Assembly (NCBI RefSeq): GCF_041206865.1
Contig: NZ_JBGEDP010000001.1
Location: forward strand, 744,001-808,000
DNA: 64,000 bases
From: Mycobacterium sp. HUMS_12744610
GTDB lineage: Bacteria > Actinomycetota > Actinomycetes > Mycobacteriales > Mycobacteriaceae
Direction: 5' to 3'
How positions within the stretch are numbered: position 1 is the first letter of the stretch; every line of letters starts with the position of its first letter. Position numbers and translations under genes: made by a program. Positions 56,257-64,000 of this stretch are shown one piece after another. Below the pieces are notes generated by a model, which had not been told where the DNA came from, searched no databases, and was given only the letters and a program-made list of their open reading frames with translations.

Positions 56257-56910
56257 GTGACCGACACAGTCACCGTCGGCCGCACGCGAGGAGGCGAGCG
56301 TCGCGAGCGGATTCTGGCGGCCGCCGCCGAACTCATCGCGGACCGTGGCTATCACGCTGTTTCTATGGCCGATATCGGCATCTCGGCAGGGGTCGTCGGT
56401 CCAGCGATCTACCGGCACTTTGACAGCAAGGCGGGCTTGCTGGCGGCACTGTTCGAACAAGTGATTGACACGCTGCTGCGACGGGCGTCGGCGATCGTTG
56501 AACAAAGCCGAGATGATCGCGAGGCGCTGACTGCCTTAGTAGCCGACCACGTTGCCCTGGTGATGGAGAAGCGCGAACTCGCCATTGTTTACTACCGAGA
56601 AGTCCATAATCTGCCTGACCATCGACGTAGTCGCCTGCGCCGCAAACAGCGCCTCTACGTTGAAGAGTGGGTGCACGTTTTGGGCGAGTTAAGGCCGGAG
56701 TTGGACGAGACGGAATTGCGCGCCGTTGTTCACGGCGCGATCGGTGCCATCCAATCGACGTTGCAATATCGCGATACGGGGATGCCTCCCGAGCGCGTCT
56801 CGGTGCTGCTCGCGCGGATGGGGCACGCTGTTCTCGGCGTTCCACCGTGCGAGTCGCACAGTGAGGATCGGGCAAGCCACGCGTTGCCGCAGCGCCGAGG
56901 TCGACGGTAG
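56257..56910 (+). CDS. TetR-family regulator, candidate controller of the catabolic genes
   Basis: 217 residues from GTG 56257, with AAAGGA upstream. HTH: RGYHAVSMADIGISAGVVGP then AIYRHFDSKAGLLAALFEQV. The C-terminal part (YYREVHNLPDHRRSRLRRKQ, WVHVLGELRPELDETELRAV) matches the acyl-CoA-responsive TetR type often found beside fadD/fadE genes. A TGTTAACG half-site lies 86 bp upstream. It is the only TetR gene in the catabolic half of the window, so it is a candidate for binding sites A-D. Confidence 0.82.
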   Translation: MTDTVTVGRTRGGERRERILAAAAELIADRGYHAVSMADIGISAGVVGPAIYRHFDSKAGLLAALFEQVIDTLLRRASAIVEQSRDDREALTALVADHVALVMEKRELAIVYYREVHNLPDHRRSRLRRKQRLYVEEWVHVLGELRPELDETELRAVVHGAIGAIQSTLQYRDTGMPPERVSVLLARMGHAVLGVPPCESHSEDRASHALPQRRGRR

Positions 56911-57124
56911 GCGCAACCTCGGAGTGTCCTCGCCTCGGCGTGTCCTCGGGAGGGTGATTTCGCTGAGCAGAGGCTGTCAATGATTTGCTTCGTGTCGATG
57001 GCTCCCTGGCCACGATTAAGCACGCCGCCAATCGGCTTGCTTGGCGGGCCCGCACGCCGCGCCAGTCAGCCGGCGGTCTCGCCGCGCGGTCCTTGGCACG
57101 AGCATTCGCAGACATCCGGCGTGT

Positions 57125-57925
57125 TCAGCGTCCCCGCCATACAGGTGCCCGTTTCTCCCGGAATGCGCGTGGGCCCTCCTGCGCGTCCGCGGAGTGGTAC
57201 ACGGGTTCCCAGATCTTCTCAGCCAGCGTGTATGCCTCCTCAAGGCGATGTCGCGCCGATAGATACGCAGTCTGTTTAGCGGCCAGCACCGACAGCGGAG
57301 CATTTCCAGCGATTAGAGCGCCCAGCTTCTGGGCTCGATCCCTAAGCCGAGCGGCGGGCACCACCTCGTTAACAAGACCCACTTCGAACGCCCGGGCCGC
57401 GCTGATCGGTTCGCCGGTGAGCATCATCTGCAGAGCGATTCTCGGTGGAACGAGCCACGAAAGAGGAGCGGCCCAGGGAGCTCCACGGCCGACTTTGACT
57501 TCGGTGATCGCGAACAGGGCATGCTCGGCGGCGACGATCAGGTCACACTGCTGTGCGAGCAGGAACCCGCCGGCGAATGCAACACCGTTGACCGCCGCGA
57601 TGGTCGGTTTAGCGATGTCGATGTTGCGGCCGAACTGCGGGGCGAAGTCCAGTGGCGGAACCGCCAGCGCCTGGTGCGCCATCTCTTTAAGGTCGCCGCC
57701 GGCGCAGAATGCCTTTTCACCCGCGCCGGTCAAAACGAGTACGCGCGCGTCAGCGTCCTCATTGAACCGACGTGCGCCATCCCATAATCCTTGGCGCACG
57801 GCGACACTGAGCGCATTGCGAGAGTGGGGCCGGTTGATAGTCAGCCAGGCCACCCCATCGACGACGTCATAAATCACCGGATCATCCAAGGTAGTCCTTC
57901 CGCGTGTTCTGGGCACTGTCTCCAT
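57125..57925 (-). CDS. Enoyl-CoA hydratase/isomerase (crotonase family)
   Basis: 266 residues from ATG 57925; ATG 57955 is a longer option. ITRPHS-type opening (LTINRPHSRNALSVAVRQGL), oxyanion loop GEKAFCAGGDLKEMA, NGVAFAGGFLLAQQCDLIVA and the catalytic segment FAITEVKVGRGAPWAAPLSW (Glu) are all present, with PISAARAFEVGLVNEVVPAA following. It hydrates or isomerises a 2-enoyl-CoA. IS1380 copy B begins 72 bp upstream of its start and may have replaced its promoter. Confidence 0.88.
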   Translation of the reverse strand: METVPRTRGRTTLDDPVIYDVVDGVAWLTINRPHSRNALSVAVRQGLWDGARRFNEDADARVLVLTGAGEKAFCAGGDLKEMAHQALAVPPLDFAPQFGRNIDIAKPTIAAVNGVAFAGGFLLAQQCDLIVAAEHALFAITEVKVGRGAPWAAPLSWLVPPRIALQMMLTGEPISAARAFEVGLVNEVVPAARLRDRAQKLGALIAGNAPLSVLAAKQTAYLSARHRLEEAYTLAEKIWEPVYHSADAQEGPRAFREKRAPVWRGR

Positions 57926-57997
57926 CGACAATGCCGGCGTCCCATCGGCGACCACTTGGACGTCCCAGCGACACCTTCTGCGGGGCGTGCAGGTCTG

Positions 57998-59694
57998 CCT
58001 GGATTTTTCATCGAATGTGGAGCTCAGGGGTGTCGTTAACGTGAAAGGTGCACTGCCGCAAGGATAATCGGAGTATTCGAGGCTCGGTTATCCAGGATGG
58101 GAGTGCACCTGTCAGATGCAGGCTACTACGGATTGGTCGAAGAATGTCCGAGTTGAGGTCCGTGGCGACGACGTGGTCGGGCACGCCGGTAACGTGATAC
58201 CCCGGTTGCTGGCCGACAATCTGGGTTTGACCAGCGGTTTGTCGTCGGTGCTGTCGCGCCCAGAAGTCACCCACGACCGAGGCGCGGTGTTGCGCGATGT
58301 GGCGGTATCGATCGCCGGCGGCGCGCAGAACCTGGCCGGCACCGCGGTGCTGCGCGATCAGCACCGGTTGTTTCAGGCGGTGGCGTCGGTTCCGACGATG
58401 TGGCGGTCCCTGGGCGAGATCGACGAGCAGAGCATCACCGAGGTCACGGCCGTGCGCAACAAGGTCCGCTCTCGGGTGTGGGAGGCGATCGAGGCCCGCC
58501 ACGGTGCGATCCCGGCTTCGCAGACCTGCTATGGGGACCTCGGGGACACGATCGTGATCCGCATCGACGCGTCGCTGATTCAGTCGCACAGCGATAAGCA
58601 GCACGCCGCAGGCAATTTCAAAGGCGGGTTTGGCTTCCACCCGCTGTTGGCGTGGTGTGACAACACCGGCGAACTGCTGGCGGTGATCGCCCGTGCAGGC
58701 AACGCCGGCTCGAACACCGCGGCCGATCATATCGCGATCATCGACGCCGCGATCGCGGCGATCCCGGCCAAGTGGCGCCGCAAGTTGCTGGTCACCATCG
58801 ACGGCGCGGGTTCAAGCCACGCCGTCGTCGAACACCTGGAGAAACTCAATGCCCGGCCGGGGATGTCAGTGGGCTACTCGGTCGGATTCGACCTCGATGA
58901 GCGGGTCCGGGTCGCGATCGGCCAGATGCCCGATGCGGGATGGCAAGCCGCACTGGATGCCACCGGAGCGGCCCGTGACGACGCCCAGGTCGCCGAGTTG
59001 ACCGGGCTGCTGCGCCACAGCACCGGAGGGGATCGGCTGGTCGGCTGGCCGGCCGGCATGCGCATCCTGGTGCGGCGCGAAGAAATCGAACACGGCACCC
59101 AGTTGTCATTGTTCGAGCAGCTGGCCGGCTACCGCTACCAGGTCCTCGCCACCTCGACTGCCGGTGGACAACCCCAGCGACTGGAAGCCCGCCACCGCGT
59201 CCACGCCCGGGTGGAGGGCTTCATCCGCACCGGCAAAGACACCGGCCTGGCCCGCTGGCCCTCACACTCGTTCGCCATCAACACCGCTTGGGTCACCGCC
59301 GTCGCGATCGCCATCGACCTGCTGTGCTGGATGCGACTGCTACTCCTGGACGGCCCACTGGCCAAAGCCGAACCCGCCACCCTGCGCTACCGGCTGCTGC
59401 ACGCCGCGGCCCGGCTGATCAAACGATCCCGCTACCTGATCCTGCGGATCCCCCAAACCTGGCCCTGGGCACAAGAATTCGCCGACGCCCTCAACAGGGT
59501 CCGCGCCATACCCTGACCCACAGGCCCCTATGCCCTCTCGACCCCAAGAAAGGAGTAACCACCCCCGGGATAAAGGACCCGGCGTCACCGCACGACACGC
59601 GGCGCCGCCGCCTACCCCCAGCCTCAAAACCTCGACAAAGCTGCCGCCCCGCAGACCGCCACAGCAGAACCCGGGCCACCGTGAAATTCTGAGG
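57998..59694 (+). mobile_element. IS1380-family element, copy B
   Basis: 1697 bp, the inverse of copy A, with ends CCTGGATTTTTCAT and CCTCAGAATTTCAC. The target duplication TCTG lies at 57994-57997 and 59695-59698, different from that of copy A (GAGG). Confidence 0.93.
58116..59516 (+). CDS. IS1380-family transposase (copy B)
   Basis: 466 residues, the same protein as copy A (37913-39313): IVIRIDASLIQSHSDKQHAA and LLVTIDGAGSSHAVVEHLEK carry the catalytic Asp residues. Intact, in the opposite orientation to copy A. The short upstream region includes the terminal repeat and a run that may serve as promoter. Confidence 0.93.
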   Translation: MQATTDWSKNVRVEVRGDDVVGHAGNVIPRLLADNLGLTSGLSSVLSRPEVTHDRGAVLRDVAVSIAGGAQNLAGTAVLRDQHRLFQAVASVPTMWRSLGEIDEQSITEVTAVRNKVRSRVWEAIEARHGAIPASQTCYGDLGDTIVIRIDASLIQSHSDKQHAAGNFKGGFGFHPLLAWCDNTGELLAVIARAGNAGSNTAADHIAIIDAAIAAIPAKWRRKLLVTIDGAGSSHAVVEHLEKLNARPGMSVGYSVGFDLDERVRVAIGQMPDAGWQAALDATGAARDDAQVAELTGLLRHSTGGDRLVGWPAGMRILVRREEIEHGTQLSLFEQLAGYRYQVLATSTAGGQPQRLEARHRVHARVEGFIRTGKDTGLARWPSHSFAINTAWVTAVAIAIDLLCWMRLLLLDGPLAKAEPATLRYRLLHAAARLIKRSRYLILRIPQTWPWAQEFADALNRVRAIP

Positions 59695-59924
59695 TCTGGG
59701 CTGCGACGGGGTCTTCGATTTTATCGCCTCCAACGCCACCTAATTGGAGTAGTCGACTTGGAAGTGGGGACTGGTAACACCGTTCCCGCCACAAGTCGCA
59801 GCATATGTGACTAAGCATTCACGATTGTGGGACGTGACGACGATTCGATGCAGGCGGGTGACTGGGTGGGCTCTCAGTTGTCGAGTTCAAAGGACGATTG
59901 TGCTATCCATCGGCGCCCCAGTAA

Positions 59925-59943
59925 TGTTAACCACTGATAACGT
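59925..59943. promoter_or_regulatory. Candidate catabolic operator, site C
   Basis: TGTTAACCACTGATAACGT, 71 bp upstream of the FadD start at 60014. Shares TGTTAAC and GATAACGT at equal spacing with site B. Confidence 0.55.
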
Positions 59944-60013
59944 GAGGGCGCTCGGGGCCACTGGATGTGTCATTGCCGGGCCCGCACCGGTTGAGAGTTC
60001 AGGAGGAGACGTG

Positions 60014-61567
60014 ATGTACCTCACGCAGGGCTTGCACAGAGCACTGCAACAACACCCGGACCGCCTCGCCACCATCGACGCGGATCGAACACGGACCTAT
60101 GCGCAGTCCGCACAACGAATCGCGAAGTTGGCGAGCGCATTACGGACGATTGGCGTTAACCGCGGGGATCGCGTCGGCATGCTGGCGCTCAACTCCGACC
60201 GTTACCATGAGTACCTGCTGGCGGTGCCGTGGGCGGACGCGGTATTAAACCCGATCAATATCCGCTGGAGCCCTCCGGAGATTGCCTACGCCCTGCGCGA
60301 CTCCCAAACCGATGTCTTATTTGTCGATGACGCCTTCAGTCCAGCAGTCCCCGCACTTCGCGCGTCATATCCTGACCTGCGCGCAGTCGTTCATTGCGGA
60401 AACGCCCCGACCCCGGAGGGAATGTTCTGCTATGAGGAACTCATAGCCGGCGGCGAAGTCGGTGATGACGTGCGGCGCAGCGGCGATCAACTGGCCGGTG
60501 TGTTCTACACCGGTGGCACCACGGGTCTACCCAAGGGCGTCATGCTTAGCCACGCGAACCTGATGACCTCCGTGCTGGGAATGCTCAGCGTGGGAAGCTT
60601 TCTGAGTTCGGAGGCTCGACTGCTTCATGTTGCGCCGTTGTTCCATCTCGCGGACTTGGCCGCCTGGGCGGGGCAAACCACCCTGGGTGGCACACATGTG
60701 ATGCTCTCGACTTTCGAGCCCAGTGCCATTCTCCAGACCATCGAACGCCACCAGGTCACCGACGTCCTTTTAGTGCCGACCATGCTGCAGATGGTCGTCG
60801 ACCATCCCGCCGTCAGGGATTACGACCTCTCCAGCCTCAGAAACGTGATGTACGGGGCATCGCCGATTTCCGAGGCGGTCCTGTCGCGCGCGATGAAGAC
60901 CGTGCGGTCGGCGCGATTCATGCAGGGTTATGGCATGACAGAACTGTCCCCCCTAGCCACAGTCCTGCGTCCTGAGGACCACGAGCATCCGGACCTATTG
61001 CGTTCAGCCGGCCGCGCCGCGCCCTGCGCCGAGGTCAAAATCGTCGATGCTGACGATAAGGAAGTGCCGCCGGGCAATACCGGCGAAATCGTCGTGCGTG
61101 GCGGCAACGTGATGTTGGGCTACTGGAATAAACCAGACGAGACAGCGGCCGCGCTGCGCAATGGGTGGATGCACACCGGTGACGCCGGTTACATGGACGA
61201 GCGGGGTTATGTGTTCGTCGTCGACCGCATCAAAGACATGATTATCTCGGGTGGCGAGAATGTCTACTCGACGGAAGTCGAGAATGTTCTGTCCAGGCAC
61301 CCGGAGGTGGCGGCGTGCGCGGTCATCGGAGTTGCCGATGAAAATTGGGGCGAGCGCGTTCATGCGGTCGTCGTCTTGACCGAAAACTCCTCGGTGACAG
61401 CCGAAGAGCTCAGAGACTTCTGTAAGACTCAGATCGCGGGATACAAGGCGCCCCGTACAGCCTCGTTCGTTGATGCGCTCCCTCTCTCAGGTGCTGGCAA
61501 GGTGCTCAAACGCGAACTGCGAAAACAGTTCCGGCAAGAGTGCACAAGCACTAGCCGGGGTCGATAG
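60014..61567 (+). CDS. Acyl-CoA synthetase (FadD-type, AMP-forming)
   Basis: 517 residues from ATG 60014, with AGGAGGAG at 60001-60008; GTG 60011 is possible. VFYTGGTTGLPKGVMLSHAN is the P-loop, MQGYGMTELSPLATVLRPED the A5 motif, WMHTGDAGYMDERGYVFVVD the hinge and LPLSGAGKVLKRELRKQF the C-terminal Lys. It is distinct from the FadD at 52679. Site C upstream suggests control with the AtuA and dehydrogenase operons. A BtrH-like gene follows after 92 bp. Confidence 0.9.
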   Translation: MYLTQGLHRALQQHPDRLATIDADRTRTYAQSAQRIAKLASALRTIGVNRGDRVGMLALNSDRYHEYLLAVPWADAVLNPINIRWSPPEIAYALRDSQTDVLFVDDAFSPAVPALRASYPDLRAVVHCGNAPTPEGMFCYEELIAGGEVGDDVRRSGDQLAGVFYTGGTTGLPKGVMLSHANLMTSVLGMLSVGSFLSSEARLLHVAPLFHLADLAAWAGQTTLGGTHVMLSTFEPSAILQTIERHQVTDVLLVPTMLQMVVDHPAVRDYDLSSLRNVMYGASPISEAVLSRAMKTVRSARFMQGYGMTELSPLATVLRPEDHEHPDLLRSAGRAAPCAEVKIVDADDKEVPPGNTGEIVVRGGNVMLGYWNKPDETAAALRNGWMHTGDAGYMDERGYVFVVDRIKDMIISGGENVYSTEVENVLSRHPEVAACAVIGVADENWGERVHAVVVLTENSSVTAEELRDFCKTQIAGYKAPRTASFVDALPLSGAGKVLKRELRKQFRQECTSTSRGR

Positions 61568-61659
61568 GTGCCCTTGCAGCGCGCCCCGCGGCCATCGACG
61601 CGGCTGCCTCCAAAGGATTTCCCTAGACGCCCTGGGCAGGCCGTCAGGACGGGATCGTC

Positions 61660-62718
61660 ATGGCGCGCGTAGAGGTGCCTTACAGACACGAGCTCGGCGG
61701 CCACTGCGGGTCCGGTGCCCTCCGCGATCTGACCGAGTGGGCCGGACTCCGTTGGGGTGTGCACGCCCCCCGCGAAGGACTGGTTTTCGCGCTGAGCGGC
61801 ACGCTGGATTTTTCCTATGCCCGTTCCGACGAGTTATTTCCGCCGGTGTACCTCGTTGGCAGGGGCCCCGATCTCGAAGAGCAATACCTCACTAATGTCG
61901 GTGCACAGTTCGAGATTCGCGCCACCGATGACGGCGACCTCGGGTGGAAGTGGGTGACCGATCAACTCGACCGCCGCACCCCCGTGATGGTTTGGGCCGA
62001 CATTGCTCATCTGCCCTATCTGCGCGCACGGTTGAGCATGAGCCGCCACGACATTGTCATCACCGGCTACGACGACGACCGAGGCGTGGCCTTGGTCGTT
62101 GACAACGACCGAGATTCGGTCCAACTGGTCCCCTACGAGGATCTCCGTCGGGCACGGTCTTCGACCGGCTTTCCCGTGCCGACCCGTCACACCGCCTACA
62201 TCGTCGACTGGCCGACTACGGCGCCGGACTTGGCGGCGATCGCCGGTCCCGCCCTTATCCGAAGCGCGCAGGCGATGGCGGCAATCACCGACAGCCGGGG
62301 TCTTACAGTCACTCGCGACCCTGAGGCACAGAAGGATGGACTCGATGGTGTCGAGCATTTCGCCGTCGACGTGGCGGCGTGGCCTGACGCCCTGGACGAT
62401 CACAACCTCGAAAGCGCCCTGTTTGCGCTGTGGGCGTTCATTGAGAAGGCGGGGACGGGAGGGGGGTTGTTCAGGGCCCTGCAGGCCGACGGCTGTCGAA
62501 GCATCGCCAACTTGCTGCATTCCGAAGCCGCCCTGGAGGCGTCGAGGGCTGCTCGGGAGGTGTCGACCGCCTGGACCGAAGTAGCCCGGATGGCTTACAA
62601 CCCAGGCACCCCACTGCGGGCTCGCGCCGCCGCCACTGCGGCCGCAGCCGAGCGTGTGCCTGACGCCGAAAAGCGGCTCACGGAATCGCTCTTCGCCGCC
62701 GGAGCGGCTCTGACGTAA
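61660..62718 (+). CDS. BtrH N-terminal/DUF4872-like protein
   Basis: 352 residues. PYRHELGGHCGSGALRDLTE with Cys next to His, and WADIAHLPYLRARLSMSRHD, HDIVITGYDDDRGVALVVDN are typical of the BtrH N-terminal domain, a papain-like acyltransferase fold. The C-terminal part is helical (DUF4872-like). BtrH transfers an acyl group from an acyl carrier in butirosin synthesis; mycobacterial members have no known function. Its place behind a FadD suggests an acyl-CoA or acyl-adenylate linked role. No ACP gene is seen nearby. Confidence 0.75.
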   Translation: MARVEVPYRHELGGHCGSGALRDLTEWAGLRWGVHAPREGLVFALSGTLDFSYARSDELFPPVYLVGRGPDLEEQYLTNVGAQFEIRATDDGDLGWKWVTDQLDRRTPVMVWADIAHLPYLRARLSMSRHDIVITGYDDDRGVALVVDNDRDSVQLVPYEDLRRARSSTGFPVPTRHTAYIVDWPTTAPDLAAIAGPALIRSAQAMAAITDSRGLTVTRDPEAQKDGLDGVEHFAVDVAAWPDALDDHNLESALFALWAFIEKAGTGGGLFRALQADGCRSIANLLHSEAALEASRAAREVSTAWTEVARMAYNPGTPLRARAAATAAAAERVPDAEKRLTESLFAAGAALT

Positions 62719-63056
62719 CAATTTCCGCCTTGGGCCGGCCGCTGCATTCAGCTTGGCATCTGGGTGCCGAACGTCCACGCAGCGCGGCTTTTGACCCACC
62801 GGAGCCATTTTCGAGGGGTACGCTAACGACGGTTAACACTGTTGGTGGCTCCACACGTGTAGCGGTCCGCAACTGGGGCAGCAGGAGGGAACGCTTGGTG
62901 CACGGAACAAGGGTCGCCGCACCGGCGTGCGCGGGTAGGACGGCTGGTCGTGTGCCGACAACGAGCGGAAGCGCGCATCAATGCCTTAGTGCGTAGCGGC
63001 GCCGGTATCGGCGTGATCGGCAGTGCCGAGTACAAGTAGCACTTCAAGAATGAGTG
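62719..63056. other. Intergenic region with operator site D
   Basis: About 340 bp without a convincing gene; short open frames exist on both strands but have no ribosome site or recognisable sequence. Contains site D at 62820-62838. Confidence 0.45.
62820..62838. promoter_or_regulatory. Candidate catabolic operator, site D
   Basis: ACGCTAACGACGGTTAACA; its complement TGTTAACCGTCGTTAGCGT fits the pattern of sites A-C. It lies about 220 bp upstream of the monooxygenase start. Confidence 0.5.
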
Positions 63057-64000
63057 ATGAACATGACGGAACAACGGTCAGTCAAAGTCGCAATCATCGG
63101 TGCGGGCATGTCGGGACTGTGCATGGCGATCAAGCTGCAGGACGCCGGCATTGACTCGTACACCATTTTCGAACAGGCCGAGGATGTCGGCGGCACATGG
63201 CGAGACAACACCTACCCGGGGCTAACCTGCGATATCCCATCGCGGTATTACTCCTACTCGTTTCGGCCCAACCCGAACTGGTCGCACCTGCTGCCGCCGG
63301 GGCCGGAGATCCAGGCCTATTTCCAGCAGGTGGCCGACGAACGGGCCATCCGCCCGCACATCAAGTTCGGCGCCGAGGTCATATCCGCCCGATACGACGA
63401 CGAGCGGTGGCGGATCACGACCGACGACAGCGAAGAGACATTCGACGTCCTTGTCACCGCGACCGGCGTGCTCCGGGTGCCGCGCTATCCGGACATTCCC
63501 GGCCAGGAGAGTTTTGCCGGGCCGGTGTTCCACTCCGCGGAATGGGATCACTCCGTCACCTTGCGGGACAAGCGGGTCGGACTGATCGGGACGGGCTCGA
63601 CAGGCATACAGATCATTGCCGAACTCGGGGGCAAGGTCAGTCGGCTCACCGTCTTCCAACGCACTGCGCAGTGGGTCTTTCCGATGCCCAATCCGCACTA
63701 CTCACCGCTGATCCAGGCCGCGTTGACGCGGTGGCCGAGGTTGAACGGCCTGGGCTATTGGTTCTGGGGATTGGTGGTCAGGCGCATCTTCGGCCGCGCG
63801 CCGATCCGTCCGGGATTTCAGCGCCGCTTGGTTCAGACGCTATGTCGATGGAACCTGCGACTCTCGGTGCGCGACCCGCAGTTGCGCGCGAAACTCACCC
63901 CGAAAGATCAGCCGATGTGCAAGCGCCAGATTATGGCGGGACATTTCTACCGTTCGGTCCAACAACCGGGTGTGGAGGTGATCAACGAGACGATCGACCA
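63057..64000 (+). CDS. Flavin-containing Baeyer-Villiger-type monooxygenase (partial)
   Basis: Starts MNMTEQRSVKVAIIGAGMSG (ATG 63057 or 63063) and is open to the window edge, 314 residues seen. IGAGMSGLCMAI is the FAD Rossmann motif, FEQAEDVGGTWRDNTYPGL follows, and IGTGSTGIQII is the NADPH Rossmann motif. FAGPVFHSAEWDH fits the type I Baeyer-Villiger fingerprint FxGxxxHxxxW. Such enzymes insert oxygen next to a ketone, as in steroid or terpenoid ketone breakdown. The C-terminal third lies beyond the window. Confidence 0.88.
   Translation, partial: MNMTEQRSVKVAIIGAGMSGLCMAIKLQDAGIDSYTIFEQAEDVGGTWRDNTYPGLTCDIPSRYYSYSFRPNPNWSHLLPPGPEIQAYFQQVADERAIRPHIKFGAEVISARYDDERWRITTDDSEETFDVLVTATGVLRVPRYPDIPGQESFAGPVFHSAEWDHSVTLRDKRVGLIGTGSTGIQIIAELGGKVSRLTVFQRTAQWVFPMPNPHYSPLIQAALTRWPRLNGLGYWFWGLVVRRIFGRAPIRPGFQRRLVQTLCRWNLRLSVRDPQLRAKLTPKDQPMCKRQIMAGHFYRSVQQPGVEVINETID

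Noticed and set aside
39432..57997. Composite transposon carried by the two IS1380 copies
   Set aside because: The outer flanks (GAGG and TCTG) do not match and each copy has its own target duplication, so the copies inserted separately.
1..64000. CRISPR arrays, rRNA or tRNA genes
   Set aside because: No regularly spaced repeats and no recognisable tRNA or rRNA segments were seen; the tandem repeats found are IS copies. A covariance-model search would be decisive for tRNAs.

Overview
The window is GC-rich actinobacterial DNA, almost certainly from a non-tuberculous Mycobacterium. The pointers are an MmpS/MmpL pair and a second MmpL transporter, a KstR-like TetR regulator, a DUF6188 protein, a CYP136-like cytochrome P450, and many FadD and acyl-CoA dehydrogenase genes. 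No rRNA, tRNA or CRISPR array was recognised. The window is a heavily rearranged accessory or island region: mobile elements are nested inside one another and inside host genes, and many reading frames carry single-base shifts.

Region 1 (1-19200) is a recombinase graveyard. On the minus strand, 1-5550 holds a three-recombinase-plus-helper operon with the layout of GInt (ginABCD) islands. Its third recombinase is frameshifted and its helper runs off the window. Next to it (5616-8641) lie two decayed Tn554-like recombinase genes. On the plus strand an older module of integrase, XRE regulator and zinc-ribbon recombinase-like protein (about 8770-19168) has been broken twice. A Tn554-like tnpA-tnpB-tnpC unit sits inside the integrase. 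An IS30-type element with a CCGGG target duplication sits inside the zinc-ribbon gene and itself carries two tandem, apparently identical IS5-family copies.

Region 2 (19300-32450) is an envelope/lipid block: three TetR genes, a DUF6188 protein, an MmpL-plus-hydrolase operon, an MmpS-MmpL operon, a decayed TetR gene and a lipase-like hydrolase. Similar palindromic sites (core GCTACTAG..GTAGC) lie upstream of several of these genes and suggest a local regulon.

Region 3 (32600-36440) is an IS pile: an IS1380-family remnant, then an IS5-family copy split by an ISL3 element with an 8-bp target duplication.

Region 4 (36480-64000) is a catabolic region: acyl-CoA dehydrogenases, FadD ligases, a P450, MaoC-type hydratases, a split AtuA protein, a thiolase-fold protein without the usual nucleophilic Cys followed by its DUF35 partner, an enoyl-CoA hydratase, a BtrH-like protein and a Baeyer-Villiger-type monooxygenase at the right edge. 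Two IS1380 copies in opposite orientation (37735-39431 and 57998-59694) bracket 18.6 kb, but each has its own target duplication. An IS21 element (42784-45328) and a 68-bp inverted-repeat miniature element (42188-42255) have hit a hydrolase locus. A repeated motif, TGTTAAC followed by TARCGT, lies upstream of the AtuA operon, the divergent dehydrogenase-aldolase operon, a fadD and the monooxygenase, and may be the operator of a shared catabolic regulon.
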